DNA of 64,000 nucleotides from Pseudomonas sp. SCB32 (GCF_009189165.1 NZ_CP045118.1:4092001-4156000), one strand, 5' to 3'. Counted from the first letter of the stretch, positions 46,422-55,260 are shown. Notes: generated by a model not told the origin, from the letters alone. Numbers and translations are program-made.

Positions 46422-47345
46422 ATGCCGACACTACTTGCCAGCCTGACACTGGCCCTGCTCATGGGCTTCGCCATCCAGCGCGGCGGCACCTGTCTGGTCG
46501 CAGCCCTCGACGAAGTGCTGCACAAGCGGCGCTGGACCCGCTTCGCCGCCTTGCTGGAGGCCACGCTCTGGGTCACGGCCGGGCTGGTGGCCCTGCGGGC
46601 CCTGGGTCTGTTGCCGCAGGTGCCGATGGGCATCCCCCTGCACTGGAGCGCGGTGGTCGGCGGCGTTCTCCTCGGCCTGGGCGCCGTAGTCAATGGCGGC
46701 TGCGTGCTGGGCACCCTCGCCCGGCTCGGCTCCGGACAATGGGCCTGGCTGGCCACACCTTTGGGTTTCCTCGGCGGTTGCCTGCTCCTGCGCAGTTGGG
46801 ACGCTGGAGCCGCCAGCCTGCCCATGCCGCTATCGAGTTGGCTGCAGGATCTGCCCGCGACCCTGCCGGCACTGGTGCTGCTGCCACTGGCGCTACGCGC
46901 CGGCTGGCTCGTCCACGGCGCGCGCGGCCTGGGCAGCGCGCCATGGCCGGCACACCTGGCCACCCTGGTCATCGCGATGTGCTTTCTGGGGCTCTTCGTC
47001 ACAGTCGGCCCGTGGAATTACACCGACCTGCTGAACGAGCTGGCGGACGGGCGCTTCATGCACCTGGGCATTCGCGGCCTGCTGTTGCCGACCCTGTTCG
47101 CTGGCGCCCTGCTCGGCGGTTGGCTTTCAGGGAGCTGGGGGCAGCGCTGGCCGCGTGGACTCGACATCGCGCGCTGCCTCGCTGGCGGACTGCTGATGGG
47201 AGCCGGCGCCAGGCTGGTACCGGGCGGCAACGACAGCCTGATCCTGTTCGGCATGCCATTGTTCTGGCCGAACGCCTGGCTGGCCTTCGCCTGCATGTGC
47301 CTGAGCATCCTGTTCGCTCTCCGGCTGTCGCAGTGGGTGAAATAA
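46422..47345 (+). CDS. YeeE/YedE-like (TsuA superfamily) membrane protein
   Basis: The 307-residue protein has about nine hydrophobic segments and the paired motifs of the YeeE/YedE family: IQRGGTCLVAA near the N-terminus and VNGGCVLGT near 92-100. It also has an inverted-repeat-like second half ending GARLVPGGNDSLILFG. TsuA uses conserved cysteines to carry thiosulfate; two are present here, but the third motif has GGND where a Cys might be expected. Transport of a sulfur compound is plausible but not proven. It is divergent from the histidine kinase. Confidence 0.7.
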   Translation: MPTLLASLTLALLMGFAIQRGGTCLVAALDEVLHKRRWTRFAALLEATLWVTAGLVALRALGLLPQVPMGIPLHWSAVVGGVLLGLGAVVNGGCVLGTLARLGSGQWAWLATPLGFLGGCLLLRSWDAGAASLPMPLSSWLQDLPATLPALVLLPLALRAGWLVHGARGLGSAPWPAHLATLVIAMCFLGLFVTVGPWNYTDLLNELADGRFMHLGIRGLLLPTLFAGALLGGWLSGSWGQRWPRGLDIARCLAGGLLMGAGARLVPGGNDSLILFGMPLFWPNAWLAFACMCLSILFALRLSQWVK

Positions 47346-47437
47346 GCACCCGCCACCTGCGCGACCAGCCCTGCGCCTGACAACCCCACCCTGCCAGCGT
47401 ATCGTTAAGGGCTACTACCACTGTCGGAGACAGGACC

Positions 47438-47608
47438 ATGCCCTGGTATGCCTGGTTGATCATTGCCCTCGCGCTGGGCTCGATTGTCGGGGCGCTGATG
47501 ATGCTGCGCGATACGGCGAAGAAGCTCCCGCTCACCGAGGAACAGCTGCGCCGCATCCATGAACGCAACGCGGAAATGGACGCCAAGGACGCCGACGACA
47601 AGCGTTGA
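47438..47608 (+). CDS. DUF2897-like small membrane protein
   Basis: This 56-residue gene reads MPWYAWLIIALALGSIVGAL then MMLRDTAKK, followed by a charged helix LTEEQLRRIHERNAEMDAKD. It has one N-terminal transmembrane helix and a cytoplasmic tail, the pattern of the DUF2897 family found in pseudomonads. TCGGAGACAGGACC precedes the ATG with GGAG about 9 bases upstream. It is independent of the neighbouring genes. Function unknown. Confidence 0.75.
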   Translation: MPWYAWLIIALALGSIVGALMMLRDTAKKLPLTEEQLRRIHERNAEMDAKDADDKR

Positions 47609-47708
47609 AACCGCTGCAAATGACTGACTGATCAGCCAAAAGCTGACGTCAATATGGCAAGTGGCAGGGGAAATTGCCTAGACTGCGCCTCCTTCGATGG
47701 AGGAAAGA

Positions 47709-48473
47709 ATGCCTAGGAAGCTCCTGCCGCTGCTGCCCGTCCTGTTGTTGCTCTGCGGATTCACGCTGGGTTATGTGCAGCCGATGGGGTTGCTGATCGG
47801 CGCCGTGTTCGTCGCCTGGACGCTCTACGGCGAGCCATACCTGCCACGCCTGCTCTGGTGGCTGGTGTGCCTGGTGGTCAGCGTTGCACTGGCCGCACAC
47901 CTGTTGCCCGGCACCCTCTCCTGGACGCTATGGCCGGTACGCCAGCTCAGCCCCGATGCTCCCGTCTACGCCCTGCGACTGTCCTGGGACAAGGCCCTGG
48001 TCGGCATCACCCTGTTCGCCTGGTGGCTACGGCGCGAGCCGGTGCCGGCGGAGAAACGCTCGCCGGACTTCGCCGCCATCGCCATCGTCACCACCCTCTT
48101 CGCCGTACCGCTGGTGGCCGTGGCCGGTGGGTTGGTGGTGTGGAATCCGAAATGGCCACCGGGCTTCTGGCTGTGGATGCTGGTCAACGTCTGCGTGATC
48201 TCGCTGACCGAGGAAGCCTTCTTTCGCGGCCTGCTGCAAAGCGAACTGGTACGCCGCTTCGGCGCGCCCTTCGGAGTGATCGCGGCGAGCCTGCTGTTCG
48301 GTCTGGTGCACTGGCCGATCAACCCGCTGTTCGCGGTGGTCGCCGGCATCGCGGGACTGGGGTACGGCCTGGCCTTCCACTTCAGCGGCCGCCTGCTGGT
48401 GGCCGTGTTGCTGCATGCGGCGGTGAACAGCCTGCACCTGCTGTTGTTCAGTTATCCGTTGCGGATTATCTGA
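47709..48473 (+). CDS. CPBP-family intramembrane metalloprotease
   Basis: The 254-residue multi-pass protein carries the CPBP (Abi) motifs: Glu168-Glu169 with Arg173 in TEEAFFRGLLQ, then FGLVHWPIN and a later ALLHAAVNSLH-like His-Asn pair (VLLHAAVNSLHL). These form the intramembrane active site. Bacterial members process or protect membrane proteins. GGAGGA overlaps the upstream ATG at 47697, so the ATG at 47709 with correct spacing is the likely start. The target is unknown. Confidence 0.85.
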   Translation: MPRKLLPLLPVLLLLCGFTLGYVQPMGLLIGAVFVAWTLYGEPYLPRLLWWLVCLVVSVALAAHLLPGTLSWTLWPVRQLSPDAPVYALRLSWDKALVGITLFAWWLRREPVPAEKRSPDFAAIAIVTTLFAVPLVAVAGGLVVWNPKWPPGFWLWMLVNVCVISLTEEAFFRGLLQSELVRRFGAPFGVIAASLLFGLVHWPINPLFAVVAGIAGLGYGLAFHFSGRLLVAVLLHAAVNSLHLLLFSYPLRII

Positions 48474-48497
48474 TCGAATCGGCGCCGCCGGTGAGCT

Positions 48498-48561
48498 ATC
48501 GCGGACGGAGTCCGCTCCTACCGAACCTGACACGTGGGTAGGAGCGGACTCCGTCCGCGAT
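48498..48561. repeat. Perfect 24-bp inverted repeat (GTAGGAGCGGACTCCGTCCG type)
   Basis: Arms at 48498-48521 and 48538-48561 are exact reverse complements over 24 bases, with a 16-base loop. It lies between the convergent CPBP protease gene and atuR and may end both transcripts. A related element occurs at 63822-63892. Confidence 0.9.
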
Positions 48562-48583
48562 CGATTTCCCCCAACTCCGTAGC

Positions 48584-49204
48584 TCAGTCGCGCATCACCA
48601 GCAACAGCGCCTGCTCCGCCAGCTCATCCAGCGTCAGGCTGCCATCGGGGCGGAACCAGGTGATCGACCAGGACAGCGCCCCGGTGAGGAAGCGCCGCAG
48701 GATGAACGGATCGCCCTGGCTGTAGCCCGCTACTCGCGCTTCCTCCAGCACTTCCAGCCACATCTGCTCGTAGATGTCGCGCAGGCTGAGGATGTAGGCC
48801 TGGCCGTCCTCCGACAGCGAACGCCATTCGTAGACCAGCACCGCCATCGCCTCGCCGGTGCCGCCGGTGATCGACTGCAATTCGCAGCGGATCAGCGCCA
48901 GCAGCCGCTCGCGCAGCGTCGTGGCGTCGACCAGGGCGGCGCGCATCAGGGCGGTGTTGTAGAGGATGGTTTCCTCCATCACCGAGCGCAGGATTTCATC
49001 CTTGCTCTTGAAGTGATGGAAGATGCTGCCGGACTGGATACCCACCGCGCCGGCCAGGTCGCGCACCGTGGTGCGTTCGTAGCCCTTGCTGCGGAACAGG
49101 TGCGCGGCCGTCTGCAGCAGCTTGCCGCGGGCACTCTCCGGGTCGGTGATCTGCCCGGTCCCGATCAGCTCCAGCATCACTTCGCGGGCTTTACGGTCAT
49201 CCAC
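48584..49204 (-). CDS. atuR: AtuR, TetR-family repressor of the atu cluster
   Basis: The 206-residue TetR regulator has the N-terminal HTH (GKLLQTAAHLFRSKGYERTTV then VRDLAGAVGIQSGSIFHHFKSK in outline, residues 25-70) and a ligand-binding helical domain. It is divergent from atuA. In P. aeruginosa, AtuR represses the atu genes by binding two inverted repeats in this intergenic space, and two such sites are present at 49314 and 49372. The inducer is probably an acyl-CoA intermediate of terpenoid breakdown; that point is inference. Confidence 0.93.
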   Translation of the reverse strand: MDDRKAREVMLELIGTGQITDPESARGKLLQTAAHLFRSKGYERTTVRDLAGAVGIQSGSIFHHFKSKDEILRSVMEETILYNTALMRAALVDATTLRERLLALIRCELQSITGGTGEAMAVLVYEWRSLSEDGQAYILSLRDIYEQMWLEVLEEARVAGYSQGDPFILRRFLTGALSWSITWFRPDGSLTLDELAEQALLLVMRD

Positions 49205-49313
49205 GCTGTTCTCTCCCCATTGGTCCCATCTGGCAGCTCTGCTTTCGGCGATTCATCGAAACGCCGCGCAAGTACTTGTGTTGTCTGACGAAATGTAATC
49301 CCGCGAGCCTCAA

Positions 49314-49329
49314 CCAAGCAAGCGCTTGG
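49314..49329. promoter_or_regulatory. AtuR operator candidate 1
   Basis: CCAAGCAAGCGCTTGG contains the perfect dyad CAAGCGCTTG. Its exact reverse complement recurs at 49372-49387. AtuR of P. aeruginosa is reported to bind two inverted repeats of about 13 bp in the atuR-atuA gap, consistent with this pair. Confidence 0.8.
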
Positions 49330-49371
49330 CCATCCAATGGTTGGGGTTGTCATGCAATCGACTCTTTTCAA

Positions 49372-49387
49372 CCAAGCGCTTGCTTGG
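49372..49387. promoter_or_regulatory. AtuR operator candidate 2
   Basis: CCAAGCGCTTGCTTGG is the exact reverse complement of operator 1. The two are 58 bases apart start to start, and this one lies 38 bases before the atuA ATG, where it would block transcription of the operon. Confidence 0.8.
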
Positions 49388-49424
49388 TAATGTCGATCCA
49401 TCACTCAGCGTCACGGGCAGAACA

Positions 49425-51227
49425 ATGACTAGAACCGTACGTATCGGCTGCGCCTCCGCCTTCTGGGGCGACACCTCCACCGCGGCAGCCCAGTTGGTGC
49501 GCGGCGCGGAAATGGATTACCTGGTGTTCGACTACCTGGCCGAAATCACCATGTCGATCATGGCCGGCGCCCGCCTGAAGAATCCCGAGGCAGGCTACGC
49601 CACCGATTTCGTCGAAGTGATGACCCCCCTGCTGGGCGACATCGCGGCGAAACAGGTGCGCGTGATCAGCAACGCCGGCGGGGTGAATCCCACCGCCTGC
49701 GCCAGCGCCCTGGCTGCCGCCTGCGAGAAAGCCGGCGTGGCGCTGAAGATCGCCGTCGTTCACGGCGACAACCTGCAACCGCGCCTGGGCGAACTGGCCA
49801 AGGCCGGCATTCGCGAGATGTTCTCAGGCGCGCCGATGCCGCCGATGTGCGTCTCGGTCAACGCCTACCTCGGCGCCCCCGGCATTGTCGAAGCGCTGAA
49901 GGCAGGCGCCGATATCGTCATCACCGGTCGCGTGGTGGACAGCGCGGTGGTCAGCGCCGCCCTGGTGCATGAATTCGGCTGGGCCTGGAACGACTACGAC
50001 AAGCTGGCCCAGGCCGCCCTGGCCGGGCACATCATCGAATGCGGCGCACAGTGCACCGGCGGCAACTTCACCGACTGGGAAAGCGTGCCGGACTATGAGC
50101 ACATCGGCTTCCCCGTCGTCGAAGTGCAGGCCAGCGGCGACTTCGTGGTGACCAAGCCGCAAGGCACCGGCGGGCTGGTGACGCCGCTGTCGGTGGGCGA
50201 GCAGATGCTCTACGAGATCGGCGACCCGCGCGCCTACCTGCTGCCCGACGTGGTCTGCGACTTCACTCAGGTCGTGCTCGCCCAGGTGGGTGACAACCGC
50301 GTGGCTGTATGCGGTGCGCGCGGCCTGCCGCCCACTGGCCAGTACAAGGTCAGCGCCACCTACCCGGACGGTTTCCGCTGCACCGCCAGCTGCCTGATCG
50401 CCGGCATCGACGCCGTCCGGAAAGCTGAACGGGTCAGCCAGGCGATCATCGCCAAGACCGAGGAAATCCTCATGGAGCGCGGCTGGGGTCCGTACCGTGA
50501 GGTGAGCGTCGAACTGCTCGGCAGCGAGGCCACTTATGGCCCGCATGGACGGCGCGGCGACAGCCGCGAGATCGTGGTGAAGCTCGCCGTTCGCCACAGC
50601 CGCAAGGAGGCCCTGGTGCTGTTCTCCCGCGAGATCGCCCAGGCCGCGACCGGCATGGCACCGGGCCTGACCGGCATCGTTGGCGGTCGCCCGACCGTGT
50701 ACCCGCTGATCCGCCTGTTCTCCTTCCTGATCGACAAGGCCGCCTGCGAGCTGGCCGTGGAGCTCGACGGTGAGCGCCAGCCGCTTGCCCTGCCGAAGAT
50801 TGACGTCTTCGACCCGGCCGCGCTGGCCGACGACATTCCCGCCCCAGCCGCCAAAGGCCCGGCCCAGGCCAGCGTGCCGCTGGTGAAGCTGGCCGTGGCG
50901 CGCTCCGGCGACAAGGGCAACCACAGCAATATCGGCGTCATGGCGCGCCGGCCCGAATACCTGCCGTGGATCGCCGAGGCGCTGAGTGAAGGCGCCGTGG
51001 CCGAATGGATGCAGCACGTGCTCGACCCGCAGCTTGGCCGCGTCAGCCGCTGGCACCTGCCGGGCAGCCACAGCCTGAACTTCCTGCTGGAGAACGCCCT
51101 GGGCGGCGGCGGTGTCGCCAGCCTGCGCATCGACCCGCAGGGCAAGGCCTTTGCCCAGCAGTTGCTGGAGTTCCCGGTGGCGGTGCCGCAGCACATCGCC
51201 GATGAACTGAGCGCCCACATCCTGTAG
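49425..51227 (+). CDS. atuA: AtuA, acyclic terpene utilization protein (DUF1446)
   Basis: The 600-residue protein carries the AtuA/DUF1446 domain over most of its length: [72 protein letters not shown] in part. A C-terminal domain starts near [21 protein letters not shown]. It is the first gene of the citronellol/geraniol operon and is required for terpenoid growth in P. aeruginosa, but its reaction is not firmly known. The frame opens at 49326; the ATG at 49425 lies after the second AtuR site and gives the normal N-terminus. Its TAG stop falls inside the repeat that follows. Confidence 0.92.
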   Translation: MTRTVRIGCASAFWGDTSTAAAQLVRGAEMDYLVFDYLAEITMSIMAGARLKNPEAGYATDFVEVMTPLLGDIAAKQVRVISNAGGVNPTACASALAAACEKAGVALKIAVVHGDNLQPRLGELAKAGIREMFSGAPMPPMCVSVNAYLGAPGIVEALKAGADIVITGRVVDSAVVSAALVHEFGWAWNDYDKLAQAALAGHIIECGAQCTGGNFTDWESVPDYEHIGFPVVEVQASGDFVVTKPQGTGGLVTPLSVGEQMLYEIGDPRAYLLPDVVCDFTQVVLAQVGDNRVAVCGARGLPPTGQYKVSATYPDGFRCTASCLIAGIDAVRKAERVSQAIIAKTEEILMERGWGPYREVSVELLGSEATYGPHGRRGDSREIVVKLAVRHSRKEALVLFSREIAQAATGMAPGLTGIVGGRPTVYPLIRLFSFLIDKAACELAVELDGERQPLALPKIDVFDPAALADDIPAPAAKGPAQASVPLVKLAVARSGDKGNHSNIGVMARRPEYLPWIAEALSEGAVAEWMQHVLDPQLGRVSRWHLPGSHSLNFLLENALGGGGVASLRIDPQGKAFAQQLLEFPVAVPQHIADELSAHIL

Positions 51228-51306
51228 GACCGACGGGGGCGCCTAGCCCTTGCTCGCGAACGCCAGCCCCGCAGCGGAGCCTGTTCGCGAGCAAGCTCGC
51301 TCCTAC
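51224..51306. repeat. Intercistronic palindromic repeat, atuA-atuB
   Basis: Starts GTAGGACCG and ends GCTCCTAC. Inner arms TTGCTCGCGAAC (51250-51261) and GTTCGCGAGCAA (51283-51294) are exact complements. The atuA stop codon TAG is contained in its first bases. The same family recurs between atuD and atuE. Confidence 0.85.
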
Positions 51307-51349
51307 GAAGAGCCCGTACAAAGAACGATTGAGCAGGACGAAAACAACA

Positions 51350-52225
51350 ATGAGCTACGACTCGATCTTCAAACCTGGCCTGTTCGACGGCCAGACCATC
51401 ATCGTCACCGGCGGCGGCAGCGGCATCGGCCGCTGCACCGCCCATGAGCTGGCGGCCCTCGGCGCCCACGTGGTGCTGGTCGGGCGCAAGGCGGAGAAGC
51501 TGGAGAAGACCGCCGGCGAAATCATCGAGGACGGCGGCAGCGCCAGCTGGCACAGCTGCGATATCCGTGACGAGGAAGCGGTGAAGGCGCTGGTGGCGCA
51601 GGTCATCGCCGAGCGCGGGCCGATCCATCACCTGGTCAACAACGCCGGCGGCCAGTATCCCGCGCCGTTGGCCTCGATCAACCTGAAGGGTTTCGAGGCC
51701 GTGGTGCGCACCAACCTGGTGGGCGGCTTCCTGATGGCTCGCGAGGTGTTCAACCAGAGCCTGAGCAAGACCGGCGGCAGCATCGTCAACATGCTCGCCG
51801 ACATGTGGGGCGGCATGCCCGGCATGGGCCATTCCGGCGCCGCCCGTGCCGGCATGGAGAACTTCACCAAGACCGCCGCCATCGAGTGGGGCCACGCCGG
51901 GGTGCGGGTCAACGCCGTGGCGCCGGGCTGGGTCGCATCCAGCGGCATGGACACCTACGAAGGTGCGTTCAAGGCGGTAATCCCGACCCTGCGCGAGCAC
52001 GTGCCGCTCAAGCGCATCGGCACCGAGTCGGAAGTCTCCGCCGCCATCGTCTTCCTGCTCTCCCCCGGCGCAGCCTTCATCAGCGGCAACACTATCCGCA
52101 TCGACGGCGCCGCCAGCCAGGGCAGCCGCGCCTTCCCGCTGGTGAAGGGCAAGCCGGGGCAGAGCCGTTCCTACAACGGCTTCCACCGTGCCTACCTGCC
52201 CGACGTATTGAAGGATCAGGAGTAA
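51350..52225 (+). CDS. atuB: AtuB, short-chain dehydrogenase/reductase (citronellol/citronellal pathway)
   Basis: The 291-residue SDR has the NAD(P)-binding TGGGSGIG near 22-29 and NNAGG (HLVNNAGGQYPAP). The catalytic Ser is probably in GGSIVNMLAD or GMGHSGAARAG; the usual Tyr-x-x-x-Lys is not obvious at HSGAARAGMENFTK, where HSGAA replaces YxxxK. This resembles peroxisomal 2,4-dienoyl-CoA reductase-like SDRs that lack the Tyr. Published work assigns AtuB to early oxidation steps. The start at 51350 has AGGAC upstream. It is three bases before atuC. Confidence 0.88.
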   Translation: MSYDSIFKPGLFDGQTIIVTGGGSGIGRCTAHELAALGAHVVLVGRKAEKLEKTAGEIIEDGGSASWHSCDIRDEEAVKALVAQVIAERGPIHHLVNNAGGQYPAPLASINLKGFEAVVRTNLVGGFLMAREVFNQSLSKTGGSIVNMLADMWGGMPGMGHSGAARAGMENFTKTAAIEWGHAGVRVNAVAPGWVASSGMDTYEGAFKAVIPTLREHVPLKRIGTESEVSAAIVFLLSPGAAFISGNTIRIDGAASQGSRAFPLVKGKPGQSRSYNGFHRAYLPDVLKDQE

Positions 52226-52228
52226 GCG

Positions 52229-53845
52229 ATGCCCGTCATCCAATCCGAACTCGATCCCCAGGGCGAAGACTTCGCCCGCAACCGCGAGGCCATGCTGGCC
52301 GCCGTAGCGAGCTTCCGCGAGGTCGAACAGAAGGTGCTGGACAAGGCCGCCGAGGCCAAGCCCAAGTTCGACAAGCGCGGCCAGCTACTGCCGCGCGAGC
52401 GCCTGAACCTGCTGCTGGACGCCGGCGCGCCGTTCCTCGAGATATCCTCGCTGGCCGGCTACAAGCTGCATGACGACAAGGACGGCACCCAGGCCGGTGG
52501 CGGCATCATCTCCGGCATTGGCTACATCGCCGGGGTGCGCTGCCTGGTCACCGCCAGCAACAGCGCGATCAAGGGCGGCACCATCTCCCCCACCGGGCTG
52601 AAGAAGACCCTGCGCCTGCAGCAGATCGCCTTCGAGAACAAGCTGCCGGTGGTGGCGCTGACCGAGAGCGGCGGCGCCAACCTGAACTACGCGGCGGACA
52701 TCTTCGTCGAGGGCGCGCGCGGCTTCGCCAACCAGGCGCGCATGTCGGCGGCGGGCATTCCGCAGGTCACCGTGGTGCACGGCTCGTCCACCGCCGGCGG
52801 CGCCTACCAGCCAGGCCTGTCGGACTACGTGGTGGTGGTACGCGGCAAGGCCAAGATGTTCCTCGCCGGCCCGCCGCTGCTGAAAGCCGCCACTGGCGAA
52901 ATCGCCACCGACGAGGAGTTGGGCGGCGCCGAACTGCACGCCCAGGTCGCCGGCACCGCCGAATACCTGGCGGAGAACGACGCCGACGGCGTGCGCCTCG
53001 CCCGCGAAATTCTTGCCTCGCTGCCCTGGAATGCGCAGCTGCCGGCTCGCGTGAAACTGGCATGGGACGAGCCTCTGTACTCTGCGCAGGAACTGCTCGG
53101 CGTGGTCCCGGCGGACGCGAAGAAGCCCTATGACGTGCGCGAGATCGTTGCGCGCATCGCCGACGGCTCGCGCTTCCTCGACTTCAAGAACGAGTTCGAC
53201 AGCCAGACCGTCTGCGGCCACCTGCACATCGAAGGCCACGCCTGCGGCCTGATCGGCAACAACGGCCCGATCACTCCGCAGGGCGCGGCCAAGGCGGCGC
53301 AATTCATCCAGCTGTGCGAGCAGAGCAACACGCCGATCCTGTTCCTGCACAACACCACCGGTTTCATGGTCGGCACCGAGTCCGAGCGCCTGGGCGTGAT
53401 CAAGCACGGCTCGAAGATGATCCAGGCGGTGGCCAACGCCACGGTGCCCAAGCTCACGCTGGTCGTCGGCGGCTCCTACGGTGCCGGCAACTACGCCATG
53501 TGTGGCCGCGGGCTGGACCCGCGCTTCATCTTCGCCTGGCCCAACAGCCGCACCGCCGTGATGGGCGGCGCCCAGGCCGGCAAGGTGCTGCGCATCGTCA
53601 CCGAGGAGAAGCACGCCAAGGAGGGCAAAGAGCCCGACCCGAAGATGCTCGACATGCTCGAACAGATGACCGCGCAGAAGCTCGACGCCCAGTCCACCGC
53701 GCTCTACGGCACAGCGAGCCTGTGGGACGACGGGCTGATCGACCCGCGCGACACCCGCGCGCTGCTCGGCTACCTGCTGGACATCTGCGCGGAGGCGGCC
53801 GTACGGCCGCTGAAGAACAACAGTTTCGGCGTCGCACGATTTTGA
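52229..53845 (+). CDS. atuC: AtuC, geranyl-CoA carboxylase carboxyltransferase (beta) subunit
   Basis: The 538-residue subunit transfers CO2 from biotin to the gamma-methyl of cis-geranyl-CoA. It has both crotonase-fold halves of acyl-CoA carboxylase carboxyltransferases: the N-half with GGGIISGIGYIAGVRCLV in part and ESGGANL, the C-half with NNGPITPQGA, FLHNTTGFMVG and GSYGAGNYAMCGRG. It works with AtuF. It follows atuB after three bases and so is translationally linked. Close relatives include LiuB of leucine/isovalerate breakdown; gene context decides for AtuC. Confidence 0.93.
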   Translation: MPVIQSELDPQGEDFARNREAMLAAVASFREVEQKVLDKAAEAKPKFDKRGQLLPRERLNLLLDAGAPFLEISSLAGYKLHDDKDGTQAGGGIISGIGYIAGVRCLVTASNSAIKGGTISPTGLKKTLRLQQIAFENKLPVVALTESGGANLNYAADIFVEGARGFANQARMSAAGIPQVTVVHGSSTAGGAYQPGLSDYVVVVRGKAKMFLAGPPLLKAATGEIATDEELGGAELHAQVAGTAEYLAENDADGVRLAREILASLPWNAQLPARVKLAWDEPLYSAQELLGVVPADAKKPYDVREIVARIADGSRFLDFKNEFDSQTVCGHLHIEGHACGLIGNNGPITPQGAAKAAQFIQLCEQSNTPILFLHNTTGFMVGTESERLGVIKHGSKMIQAVANATVPKLTLVVGGSYGAGNYAMCGRGLDPRFIFAWPNSRTAVMGGAQAGKVLRIVTEEKHAKEGKEPDPKMLDMLEQMTAQKLDAQSTALYGTASLWDDGLIDPRDTRALLGYLLDICAEAAVRPLKNNSFGVARF

Positions 53846-53847
53846 CC

Positions 53848-53918
53848 GTAGGGCGCATGACGCCCCCGGCGTCATCCGCCAAGCCGGCGGATAAAGCGTT
53901 CCGCTTTATTCGCCCTAC
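53848..53918. repeat. Intercistronic palindromic repeat, atuC-atuD
   Basis: Starts GTAGGGCGCATGACGCC and ends TTTATTCGCCCTAC, with inner pairs GACGCC...GGCGTC and ATAAAGCG...CGCTTTAT. It begins two bases after the atuC stop and is related to the element at 42761. Confidence 0.8.
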
Positions 53919-53949
53919 CTGAATTGAAAGATCCCACGGAGAACAAGAA

Positions 53950-55110
53950 ATGATCTTCACCCAGGAACACGAAGAACTCCGCCGCACTGTCCTCAACTTC
54001 GTCGAGCGCGAGATCAATCCCTACGTCGACGAGTGGGAAAAGGCCGGTCGCTTCCCGATCCATGAAGTCTTCAAGAAGGCCGGCGACCTGGGTCTGCTGG
54101 GCATCTCCAAGCCGGAGAAGTTCGGCGGCATGGGCCTGGACTACAGCTACTCGGTGGTCGCCGCCGAAGAGTTCGGCACCATCCATTGCGGCGGCGTGCC
54201 GATGGCCCTGGGCGTGCAGACCGACATGTGCACCCCGGCCCTGGCGCGCTTCGGCTCCGATGAGCTGCGCGAGGAATTCCTCCGCCCGGCCATCGCCGGC
54301 GAAATGGTCGGCTGCATCGGTGTCTCGGAAGTGGGTGCCGGTTCCGACGTCGCAGGGCTGAAGACCACCGCGCGCAAGGATGGCGACGACTACGTCATCA
54401 ACGGCAGCAAGATGTGGATCACCAACTCGCCCTCCGCCGACTTCATCTGCCTGCTGGCCAACACCTCCGACGACAAGCCCCACGTCAACAAGTCGCTGAT
54501 CATGGTGCCGATGAAGTCCAAGGGCATCAGCGTCAGCCCGCACCTGGACAAGCTCGGCATGCGCAGTTCGGAGACCGCCCAGGTGTTCTTCGACGACGTA
54601 CGCGTCCCGCAGCGCAACCGCATCGGCGCCGAGGGCGCGGGCTTCATGATGCAGATGCTGCAGTTCCAGGAAGAGCGCCTGTTCGGCGCCGCCAGCGGGA
54701 TCAAGGGCCTGGAGTACTGCGTCAACGCCACCATCGACTACTGCAAGGAGCGCAAGACCTTCGGCCAGGCGCTGATCGACAACCAGGTCATCCACTTCCG
54801 CATGGCCGAACTGATGACCGAGATCGAGTGCCTGCGCGCCCTCACCTACCAGGCCACCGAGCAGTACATCCGCGGCAAGGACGTGACCCGCCTGGCCTCC
54901 ATGGCCAAGCTCAAGGTCGGCCGCCTCGCCCGCGAGGTCACCGACGCCTGCCTGCAGTACTGGGGCGGCCAGGGCTTCATGTGGGAAAACCCGGTCTCCC
55001 GCGCCTACCGCGATACCCGCCTGGTCTCCATTGGCGGCGGCGCGGACGAAATCATGCTGGGGATCATCTGCAAGATGATGGGCACCCTGCCGGGCAAGAA
55101 GAAGGGCTGA
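53950..55110 (+). CDS. atuD: AtuD, citronellyl-CoA dehydrogenase (acyl-CoA dehydrogenase family)
   Basis: The 386-residue FAD enzyme oxidises citronellyl-CoA to geranyl-CoA. Acyl-CoA dehydrogenase signatures are GCIGVSEVGAGSDVAGLKTTA in part, WITNSPSADF, and the C-terminal YWGGQGFMWENPVSRAYRDTR region with GGGADEIM. AAGAAATGATC at the start has GGAG about 8 bases upstream. Electrons should pass to ETF. It is separated from atuC by a repeat and from atuE by another. Confidence 0.93.
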   Translation: MIFTQEHEELRRTVLNFVEREINPYVDEWEKAGRFPIHEVFKKAGDLGLLGISKPEKFGGMGLDYSYSVVAAEEFGTIHCGGVPMALGVQTDMCTPALARFGSDELREEFLRPAIAGEMVGCIGVSEVGAGSDVAGLKTTARKDGDDYVINGSKMWITNSPSADFICLLANTSDDKPHVNKSLIMVPMKSKGISVSPHLDKLGMRSSETAQVFFDDVRVPQRNRIGAEGAGFMMQMLQFQEERLFGAASGIKGLEYCVNATIDYCKERKTFGQALIDNQVIHFRMAELMTEIECLRALTYQATEQYIRGKDVTRLASMAKLKVGRLAREVTDACLQYWGGQGFMWENPVSRAYRDTRLVSIGGGADEIMLGIICKMMGTLPGKKKG

Positions 55111-55129
55111 GAGCCTTTGCTTGGCCCTT

Positions 55130-55222
55130 GTAGGACCGAGGGGGGCGCCTAGCCCTTGCTCGCGAACGGAGTTTAGCTTGGCACCGAGGTGTCATGCGGT
55201 TCGCGAGCAAGCTCGCTCCTAC
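55130..55222. repeat. Intercistronic palindromic repeat, atuD-atuE
   Basis: Same family as the atuA-atuB element: GTAGGACCG start, GCTCCTAC end, inner arms TTGCTCGCGAAC (55156-55167) and GTTCGCGAGCAA (55199-55210), with a different spacer between the arms. Confidence 0.85.
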
Positions 55223-55260
55223 GAAGAGCCCGCCGATACCGAATTGACGAGGACCCCGGC

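Noticed and set aside
50534..52243. Long minus-strand frames over atuA/atuB
   Set aside because: Antisense to confidently identified operon genes and lacking any domain.
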